64,000 nucleotides of DNA. Source: Salvelinus alpinus (Eukaryota; Chordata; Actinopteri; Salmoniformes; Salmonidae). The translations under genes were made by a program, and so were the position numbers. Below are positions 56,760 to 64,000 of this stretch, piece by piece. The stretch is from the NCBI RefSeq assembly GCF_045679555.1, contig NC_092094.1, positions 30,168,052-30,232,051 on the forward strand, read 5' to 3'. Positions within the stretch are counted from its first letter, which is position 1. The number at the start of each line of letters is the position of its first letter. The notes below the pieces were generated by a model. The model saw only the letters and a list, made by a program, of their open reading frames with translations, did not search any database and was not told the DNA's origin.

Positions 56760-57560
56760 TAACACTGCAAAACATTTGGCAGAGCAGTTCACTTTTTGTC
56801 CTGAATAGAAAGTGTCATGTTTGGGGAAAATCCAATATAACACATTACTAAGTACCACTCTGCATATTTTCAAGCATGGTGGTATCTGCATCATATTATG
56901 GGTATGCTTGTAATCGTGAAGAACTGGTGAGGTTTTCAGGATAAAAAAAGAAACGGAATGGAGCTAAGTACAGGCAAAATCCTAGAAGAAAATCTGGTAC
57001 AGATTACTTTCCACCAGACACTGGGAGATAAATTCACCTTTCAGCAAGACAATTACCATAAAACACAAGGCCAAATCTACACTGGCCTTGTTTACCAAGA
57101 AGACAGTGAATGTTCCTGAGTGGCCGAGTTACAGTTTTGACTTACAGTAAATGTGCTTGAAAATCTCTGGCAAGACCTGAAAATGGTTGTCTAGCAATGA
57201 TCAAATACAGAGCTTGAAGAATGTTGAAAATAATAATGGGAAAATAATCCATGTATGCAAAGCTCATAGAGACTTACCTAGAAAGACTTACATCTGTAGT
57301 CGCTGCCAAAGGTTATTCTAGCATGCATTAACGCAGGGGTGTGAATACTTACGTAAATGTAATATTTCTGTATTTCATTTTCAATAAATTTGCAAACATT
57401 TCTAAAAACATGTTTTCACTGTCATTATGGGGTAGTATCTGTAGAGGAGTGAGAAAAACATATATATAGGGGTATGAATACTTTCTGAAGGTACTGCATT
57501 TAAATGGGAACCATCACTTTTTGGATTACATTAAATAGTCATTACCAAAACATAAAGCAG

Positions 57561-57608
57561 TTACACAACTATTTTGAATAAGTTGCTACTAAAGGGCCAT
57601 TAGCCACA
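57561..57608 (+). repeat. Direct repeat, distal copy, zpb upstream region
   Basis: AGTTACACAACTATTTTGAA through GCTACTAAAGGGCCATTA matches 57811-57858 with few changes. The roughly 200 bp between them is the block also present at 40490-40700. Confidence 0.78.
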
Positions 57609-57614
57609 GTTCTA

Positions 57615-57812
57615 GAGTAAAAAAGGGGCCATGCAGGATTCTCCTTGCAGCTTACACTTTTGAATTGTATCTGACCATTATTTTTGTTGTTGGATGAACT
57701 ACCACACACTAAGATACTGACAGAACGGCAAAACCTCCAATGACATGATATGTGTCGGTCACGAAGACCTTTCTCAAGGCCATGACCAAAATGTTGGATG
57801 TTAGCAAATGTT
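57615..57812 (+). repeat. Copy B of the duplicated block, upstream of zpb
   Basis: Counterpart of 40490-40700, described there. Here it leads directly into the sequence shared with the zp3 promoter. It contains the estrogen-response-like site at 57757-57769. Confidence 0.83.
57757..57769 (+). promoter_or_regulatory. Imperfect estrogen response element-like site upstream of zpb
   Basis: GGTCACGAAGACC differs from GGTCAnnnTGACC at one base, about 270 bp before the ATG. Fish envelope genes of this class are known to respond to estrogen in liver in several species, so the site is plausible, but a single imperfect match can arise by chance. Confidence 0.5.
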
Positions 57813-58034
57813 ACACAACTGTTTTGAATACTGTGCTACTAAAGGACCATTATCCAGGGAATTCGATTGGCTAAAACCTTGACTCCTCATAAAAGGAACA
57901 GTCAAATAAGGAGGGGGCAGGTTTCTAATAAGTAAATAACGCTCCATCCATTATAAAAGTGTCCACAACTCCTTCATCCTCCTCAGAGTATCCAGTGAAT
58001 ATTGACGATCACTTCTTGTCGTGAAGCCATCGCG
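57812..58034 (+). promoter_or_regulatory. ZPB-type proximal promoter, homologous to zp3 promoter
   Basis: The TATA box TTATAAAAG lies at 57951-57959, about 75 bp before the ATG. Upstream words GATTGGCTAAAACCTTGACT, AGGAGGGGGCAGG and AGTAAATAACGCTC align with the zp3 promoter read on the other strand. Downstream, ATCCAGTGAA and TGTGAAGCCAT-like words align up to the start codon. Confidence 0.87.
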
Positions 58035-60423
58035 ATGAGGTGGAGTCCAGTTTGCTTCATGGCAGTGGCCATGCTTATCGGTCTGTGTGACGCTCAATCT
58101 GTGAAGGGACAGAAAACACTACCGACGTGGCCTTCCCAACCGCTTCCTCAGGAGCCTGCTCAACTCCTTCCTCAGACGCCTGTCCAACCCCTTCTTCAGA
58201 AGCCTGCCCAACCCCTTCCTCAGTGGACTATCCAACCCCTTCCTCAGTGGCCTGCCCAACCCCTTCCTCAGTGGCCTGCCCAACCCCTTCCTCAGAGGCC
58301 TACCCAACCCCTTCCTCAGAGGCCTACCCAACCCCTTCCTCAGAGGCCTACCCAACCCCTTCCTCAGAGCCCTACCCAACCCCTTCCTCAGAGCCCTACC
58401 CAACCCCTTCCTCAGAGGCCTACCCAACCCCTTCCTCAGAGCCCTACCCAACCCCTTCCTCAGAGCCCTACCCAACCCCTTCCTCAGCGGCCTACCCAAC
58501 ACCTTCCTCAGCGGCCTGCCCAACACCTTCCTCAGTGGCCTGCCCAACCCCTTCCTCAGAGGCCCGCCCAACCCCTTCCTCCGTGGCCTGCCCAATCCCT
58601 TCTTCAGAGGCCTACCCAACCCCTTCCTCATAGGCCTGCCCAACCCCTTCCTCTGTGGCCTGCCCAACCCATTCCTCCGTGGCCTACCCAACCCCTTCCT
58701 CAGAAGCCTGCCCAACCCCTTCCTCAGAGGCCTGCCCAACCCATTCCTCCGTGGCCTGCCCAACCCCTTTCTCAGCGGACTACCCAACATCTTCCTCAGA
58801 GGCCTACACAACCCCTTCCTCAGCGGACTACCCAACTCCTTCCTCAGTGGCCTGCCCAAACCCTTCCTCAGATGCCTGACCAACCCCTTCCTCAGAGGCC
58901 TACCCAACCCCTTCCTCCGTGGCCTGCCCAACCCCTTCCTCAGAGGCCTGCCCAACCCCTTCCTCAGTGGACTGCCCAACCCCTTCCTCAGCGGACTGCC
59001 CAACCCCTTCCTCAGATGCCTGCCCAACCCATTCCTCAGCGGACTGCCCAACCCCTTCCTCAGATGCCTGGCCAACCCCTTACTCAGTGGCCTGCCCAAC
59101 CCCTTTCTCAGTGGCCTGCCCAACCCCTACCTCAGAGGCCTGTCCAAACCCTTCCTCAGTTGCCTGTCCAACCCCTTCCTCAGAGGCCCGCCCAACCCCT
59201 TCCCCAGAGGCCAACCCAACCCCTTACTCAGTGGCATGTCCAAACCCTTCCCCAGAGGCCTGCCCAACCCCTTCTTCAGAGGCCCGCCCAACCCCTTCCT
59301 CAGAGGCCCGCCCAACCACTTCCTCAGAGGCCCGCCCAACCCCTTCCTCAGTGGCCTGCCCAACCCCTTCCCGAGAGGTCAGCCCAACCCCCTCCTCAGT
59401 GGCCCGCCCAACCCCTTCCTCAGTGGACTGCCCAACCCCTTCCTCAGCGGACTGCCCAACCCCTTCCTCAGATGCCTGCCCAACCCATTCCTCAGCGGAC
59501 TGCCCAACCCCTTCCTCAGATGCCTGGCCAACCCATTCCTCAGCGGACTGCCCAACCCCTTCCTCAGATGCCTGGCCAACCCCTTACTCAGTGGCCTGCC
59601 CAACCCCTTTCTCAGTGGCCTGCCCAACCCCTACCTCAGAGGCCTGTCCAAACCCTTCCTCAGTTGCCTGTCCAACCCCTTCCTCAGAGGCCCGCCCAAC
59701 CCCTTCCCCAGAGGCCAACCCAACCCCTTACTCAGTGGCATGTCCAAACCCTTCCCCAGAGGCCTGCCCAACCCCTTCTTCAGAGGCCCGCCCAACCCCT
59801 TCCTCAGAGGCCCGCCCAACTCCTTCCTCAGTGGCCTGCCCAACCCCTTCCCGAGAGGTCAGCCCAACCCCCTCCTCAGTGGCCCGCCCAACCCCTTCCT
59901 CAGTGGCCCACCCAACCCCTTCCTCAGTGGCCAGACCATCCCCTTCCTCTGTGGCCTGCCCAACCCCTTCCTCAGTGGCCCACCCAAGCCCTTCCTCAGT
60001 TGCCCGCCCAGCCCCTTCCTCAGAGGACCGCCCAACACCTTCCTCAGTGGTCCGCCCAGCCCCTTCCTCAGAAGCCCGCCCAGCCCCTTCCTCAGAGGCC
60101 CGCACAGCTCCTTCCTCAGAGGCCCGCCCAACCCCATCCTCAGACTCCCGCCCAACACCGTCTTCAGACTTCCGCCCAACCCCGTCCTCAGACTCCTGCC
60201 CAACCCCGTCCTCAGACTCCTGCCCAACTCCTTCATCAGAAGCCTGCCCAACCACCTCAGGCGCCTAGGTTACCCACTGGCCCGATACACCAAGGCCCAA
60301 AGCAGACCTGTGATGTTGAGGGCAACGACAGGGTGCAATGTGGACTTCCTGACATCACTGGTGCCAAATGTGAGGCCATAAACTGCTGTTTCGATGGGCG
60401 TATGTGCTTCTATGGGAAAGCAG
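58035..60423 (+). CDS. ZP1/ZPB-type egg envelope protein, exon 1 (partial gene)
   Basis: The ATG at 58035 starts MRWSPVCFMAVAMLIGLC, a signal peptide closely similar to that of the zp3-type gene. From about residue 32 to 743 are about 89 octapeptides of consensus PAQPLPQR, rich in Pro and Gln. A trefoil domain follows from Cys759, with six cysteines in the expected order (CDVEG, VQCG, AKCEA, NCC, MCFYG). The exon ends at AAAGCAG|GTAGGT in phase 1. In fish, Pro/Gln repeats of ZP1-type chorion proteins are linked to transglutaminase cross-linking and egg hardening. The ZP domain exons were not found to the right edge of the window. The TTG upstream at 58002 is in frame but is not a start. It may be a VEP-alpha or -beta gene; I cannot tell which. 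Confidence 0.87.
58128..60265 (+). repeat. Coding minisatellite, 24-bp unit, about 89 copies
   Basis: The consensus unit is CCTGCCCAACCCCTTCCTCA followed by GAGG. The period is a multiple of three, so the frame is kept despite copy changes. A higher-order duplication is visible: the block from 58962 to 59417 (456 bp, 19 units) recurs from 59418 to 59897 (480 bp) with unit-specific variants in the same order. The second block has two extra units and lacks one. Long open frames on the other strand and in other frames are a by-product of the repeat. Confidence 0.95.
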
Positions 60424-60787
60424 GTAGGTGTTGGACCATGCTCATTTTAATCTAGAACTCTATGGTGTAACAGTGTGATTTCATAGTTTATAGCCAGCTG
60501 GGCACATTCCAGTTGGATGCAGATGACAAATTATGTAAAAGGAATAATAGCGCCATCTGCTAGCCGGTTGGGCTATACTGGTAGCAAAGTGCAGCCAGCA
60601 GCCATGTGGATGAATGGAGACAAGGTAAAAAGTGTGTTTGTCACCAGAGCAGTTTAGAAGACGTTGTGACGTATTCCCAAAAAGATACATCGATTTTGGC
60701 TAATATGTTAGTTGCCACTAATGTAACCTCTAAACTGAGTGCCCACCGAGAGAAGCACGAGATTGAACTTCACTCAACTTTCTAGAG
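60424..60787 (+). other. ZPB-type gene intron 1, proximal part
   Basis: Follows the splice donor of exon 1. No exon was recognised. The octamer TTCTAGAG at 60780-60787 is the left target duplication of the following element. Confidence 0.6.
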
Positions 60788-61920
60788 CAGTGGTCACCAA
60801 CCGGTCGATCTACAAGGCCTTACCTGTCGATCGGCAAACATTTCTGTAAAAACCCCAACGATAAAGCCTTGTGGCCATTTGATAATTGTTCAGCAGTCTT
60901 ATGGCTTGCCGGTAGAAGCTGTTAAGGAGTCTTTTGGTCCTAGACTTCGGTACCGCTTGCCGTGCAGTAGCAGAGAGAACAGTCTATGACTTGGGTGACT
61001 GGATTCTTTGACAAATTTTGGGGCCTTCCTCTGACACCGCCTAGTATATAGGTCCTGGATGGCAGGAAGTTTGGCCCCATTGATGTACTGGACCATACGC
61101 ACTACCCTCTGTAGCGCCCTACGGTCAGATGATGCAGAGAGTTCCCATACCAGGCCGTGATGCAATTGTTATGAGTTCAACCAGGCAGAGCTACTGTTTT
61201 TATGAGTTAATGTTTAAGTTCTTACTCAGCACTGTCAGCACTTTGTATTCAACATTTTAATAAGCCTTAAAAGGCGCGTTCTTCCTATTTCCACTCAGCG
61301 CTACAACTAGCACAGCAGCAGTAATGAATGAGTAGGAAAGCGTATCGACAGACTATTTCAGTTTCTCTGTTCATAGGAGCAACAACATGAATTTGTGCAT
61401 GAGGCAGAAATAATGCATTGCGACCCGAGTTTCGCCATCAGCTGGAAGATGGTGTCCCATTTTTGTCAGTGTCACTGGAGGAAAGGGAGAGCGGAGGGAT
61501 GTTGAGAGGCAGACCGTCAGTCTGCTTCTCTTTCCTTTCGCTTATACTGACCATCAGATGCAGGCACCATCAGCCCAGTAAAATAAAAACCTAATTATAT
61601 AAATGTCTGCTCACTCCGCTGTGCCTCACAAGTAATACAACAACGGGTCTATTACCGATGTGATCATTTAGCCTACCTCAAACGTTTTAAATGACTGAAC
61701 AACAATGCATTGGCAAGGGAATTTAAGCAAAGCCAATATGAGGTGATAATGTATTGGACCTATAGCTTACTGCACAAACCTCATTGCTGCAGTACTGTTT
61801 TTAATTGGTTAATGTTGCATAGGCTTACTTAACTCATGTAAAAAAAATCTGAGCGGTAAATTTCAGCTTTCGTTTTGATTCAGAAAGTGATCTTGACTTA
61901 AAAAAGGTTGGTGACCACTG
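60788..61920. mobile_element. Non-autonomous hAT element with exact 8-bp TSD
   Basis: The left end is CAGTGGTCACCAACC and the right end GGTTGGTGACCACTG. TTCTAGAG flanks both sides (60780-60787, 61921-61928). The interior includes a minus-strand LINE fragment at 60892-61165 and no hAT transposase that I recognise. Confidence 0.9.
60892..61165 (-). pseudogene. LINE C-terminal fragment inside hAT element
   Basis: Reads LVWELSASSDRRALQRVVRM, LPAIQDLYTRRCQRKAPKFV and SHPSHRLFSLLLHGKRYRSL, then ends STGKP. This pattern (a Leu-rich stretch, DLYTRRC, then DPSHP-like and RRYRS words) is the C-terminus of several fish LINE polyproteins. Only about 90 residues remain. Confidence 0.65.
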
Positions 61921-61928
61921 TTCTAGAG

Positions 61929-64000
61929 TTTTCCCTGTTAACACTATCAACGTTTCCCTTTACTGTGGCAATTATGATCAAATCAATGCAATATTAGCCA
62001 CTTTCAAGGCAACATACCGAAACAAAACAAACTATGCAAAAGATTTTGTAGGCAGAAACTCAGCCTGTACTCTACACAGACCAGTGCGGCATAAACAATC
62101 AGAGCTACACTAGTCCTATATGCAAATAGACCATTGCCATATATGGATCTGTGCCATTTACGTTGAACTGGACTGTGTTTACAGCATGAGCGGTCGTGAG
62201 TAGATGCTTGTTTTGAGATCGAAGTGAAAGCTGCATGTAGCCAAGTGTGCACATTGTGTTCATATCCTTTGCTAGTCAGTGAGTTACTAGCCAAGTTATA
62301 GATTGTTTGTAGTCAGCAATAGGGAAGTGATTGCTTCCTACAAGAGCACAAAACGTGTACATTTATAGACATCTTTGAAAAGAGAGTCAGGTAAAGAGCT
62401 TTTCTTGTCTTAAAGGGGCAGGGTTGTATTTTGGGACAGGATTGAACAAGTTAAATAGCCAATAGGCAGAGGGTAGCATCATTTGTCTAATTCTCTGTAA
62501 TAATAGTATGGGAATAATACATTTTATTTTGTAAAGTGGTTTCTTCCATCAAACACAACATTTTCAGTCACCTTGTCTAAAGGACAAGTGGATAAACAGA
62601 TTCATGTCAAGACCTGCATGTTTTTTTCAAAAGTAGGCCTACATTGAACACCACACATTGGCCGCTACTGTAGGCTGAATGATAGAACAGCTATTTCCAT
62701 GTAAAATATTGTGGGATGCATTTTCTCCATCGTTTTTAATGGTAGGCCACTCTGGTAGGCTTACATTATGATCAAATAGCCACAGGAGCCTACTTGGCCA
62801 CTGATAAAACTGTAACTTAAAGCAGGTGCAGCCTCAGAGTTCACAGTAAACGCGTGCTGGAAGTAGCACAGAATTTTCACAATTGAAGTTTGTGCTCAAT
62901 TTTGGAGATCATTACATTACAGCCTAAATTACGTTCTTTTCACCATCGCTATGCAAACAAGGCTGATTTCCGTGACAATTTTGCTGTTTTAACAAGGTTA
63001 TGTTTAGCTAATAAAATGCAAACATTAATTCAAACTACTTTTGGGTACCTTGTTAACATTCAACATGAAGTCCATGTCTTAAACATTGCTACGTTTCAGA
63101 AATGTCAAAGAAAATGTGTAATCTGCTTGACACATTGTTACTTACCATACAGAACACGAAGTCAGCTAATTTCCACTCCATTCATATGCAAATCCGTTTG
63201 ATTCATACACTGGCTTGTCTGGTTGTCATGTTTTTATTTTAACCTGCCCTTAGCTACACCGAAATAATATGATTTCCTTATTAATTTATCCTATCTCGCA
63301 TAGCTCATATATGTATCTGTTAGGTCCTAGGATACAACAATGAATAATGTGGAACAAATAAATACCATCACAGGATACTTTACAACAATGAACACCTTGT
63401 GAAACAGCTGTGAAAATCAACCTGGCAAGATTTAAGATTTTAATACATCAACTTCGATAGTTTTTGATACAGTTGTGTCATTCATTTATTTTCACAGATT
63501 TGTTGTGCACTCACATGGCAATCAGACTAAAATACTGAATTCCGGTGTGTGGAATTCTGCCTGTCACTTGTTCTCAATAGGCAGCCAGTCTCAGAAGGGG
63601 GACTTGAAGAGGGAGACTACAAAGTCCAGGCACTGCTGCTCTCTTTGTTCTAAGTGTTTGCAGTGCTAGTGTTTTTAGTTTATCTGTGTATCTCACATAT
63701 GTGCCCAGTATGATATCTGCTAAGAAAGTTCTTGCTCTAAGAGAAGCTGTAGATGATGTTCTGATCTGGTTCGACAACTTCCACCACATCATGTGGGGTT
63801 TCAGTGATCTGAAAGTACCTTATCCAAAAATAGCAATAGACAAACAACACGAAGTCAATCACAAATTTGAAAGACTACAGTGTTTGCAATAATTGTATAT
63901 ACAATTGTATTGTTAACCCGTCCGTACTCGGCCTGGAAGCTGCTGTTGTGTGCAAAGAGAATTACCTTCAGGTTGTTCTCCCACCCTTCCTGGTACCAAT
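61929..64000. other. Probable ZPB-type intron continuation, no exon seen
   Basis: About 2.1 kb without a recognisable ZP domain exon, RNA gene or defined mobile element. Small open frames at 62890-63201 and 63719-63892 (the latter reading DDVLIWFDNFHHIMWGFSDL) match no family I know. The rest of the gene either lies beyond the right edge or is missing from this copy. Confidence 0.5.

Larger units (their letters stand above)
54963..57499 (+). mobile_element. Tc1-like relic (CAGTGCCTTCAGAAAG family), copy B, with two insertions
   Basis: Starts internally at TCTGTAAGGTCCCTCACTC (compare 41080) and runs to TACTTTCTGAAGGTACTGC. It is interrupted by a solo LTR (55082-55390) and a second Tc1-like element (55734-56759). 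The alignment with copy A is colinear outside these insertions. The coding region is degraded. Confidence 0.78.

Noticed and set aside
58002-58034. Upstream extension of the ZPB-type reading frame
   Set aside because: It would need a TTG start; the first ATG (58035) begins the signal peptide and matches the neighbour gene. The same applies to 32374 versus 32347.
58119-59123. Long minus-strand open frame (334 codons, Gly/Leu/Arg/Lys-rich) and several other long frames across 58119-60255
   Set aside because: They are products of the 24-bp repeat, which lacks stops in most frames. Only the plus-strand frame has a signal peptide, promoter, trefoil domain and splice donor.
62890-63201. Open frame of 103 codons in the ZPB-type intron
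   Set aside because: No domain, no splice or promoter context, and an unusual composition; it cannot be supported as a gene.
63719-63892. Open frame ending FERLQCLQ near the right edge
   Set aside because: Protein-like in part, but with no recognised family, no splice sites that link it to exon 1 of the ZPB-type gene, and no ZP features.

Overview
This window is vertebrate nuclear DNA from a salmonid-type teleost. The evidence is two fish egg-coat (zona pellucida, ZP) genes with exon-intron structure and canonical splice sites, plus dense interspersed Tc1-like, hAT, piggyBac-like, L1, L2/CR1-type, Ty3/gypsy and tRNA-SINE repeats of kinds I know from trout and salmon genomes. No bacterial operons, CRISPR arrays, rRNA genes or intact tRNA genes were seen.

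Layout. 1-5.2 kb: a LINE 3' end, a 16-bp minisatellite, a 3.2-kb hAT element with an exact 8-bp target duplication, and an abutting solo LTR. 6.1-6.7 kb: the first coding exon of mapk8ip2 (JIP2) on the minus strand, with a GC-rich 5' region; the rest of that gene lies to the left of the window. 7.1-19.2 kb: a three-level nest, with a terminal-inverted-repeat DNA element holding an L2-type LINE, which holds an antisense L1-type LINE. 19.7-32.3 kb: a complete 8-exon ZP3-type gene (vitelline envelope protein gamma type) on the minus strand, encoding 430 residues. Its introns carry a Tc1-like element with a miniature LTR element inside it (intron 4), and another Tc1-like element with a 4.8-kb LINE inside it (intron 2). 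32.3-58.0 kb: about 25.7 kb between the two ZP genes, almost entirely layered transposons, plus one unidentified candidate exon. 58.0-60.4 kb: exon 1 of a ZP1/ZPB-type gene on the plus strand, encoding a signal peptide, about 89 Pro/Gln-rich octapeptide repeats and a trefoil domain. The rest of that gene is not found before the window ends.

How the genes relate. The two ZP genes are head-to-head, with similar signal peptides and about 225 bp of similar proximal promoter in mirror orientation. ZP3-type and ZPB-type proteins are partners in the egg envelope, so joint regulation is a reasonable inference. A region upstream of the ZPB gene, including an imperfect estrogen-response-like element, is also present as a second copy 17 kb away.

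Most useful observations: the giant coding minisatellite in the ZPB exon; the shared mirror-image promoter; a 2A-like ribosome-skipping motif in a LINE ORF; a miniature LTR element with only a primer-binding site and polypurine tract inside; a piggyBac-like element with TTAA-type junctions inside a Tc1 copy; and a 463-bp target deletion associated with the L1 insertion. Family assignments rest on reading motifs and comparing copies inside the window; no database search was run.
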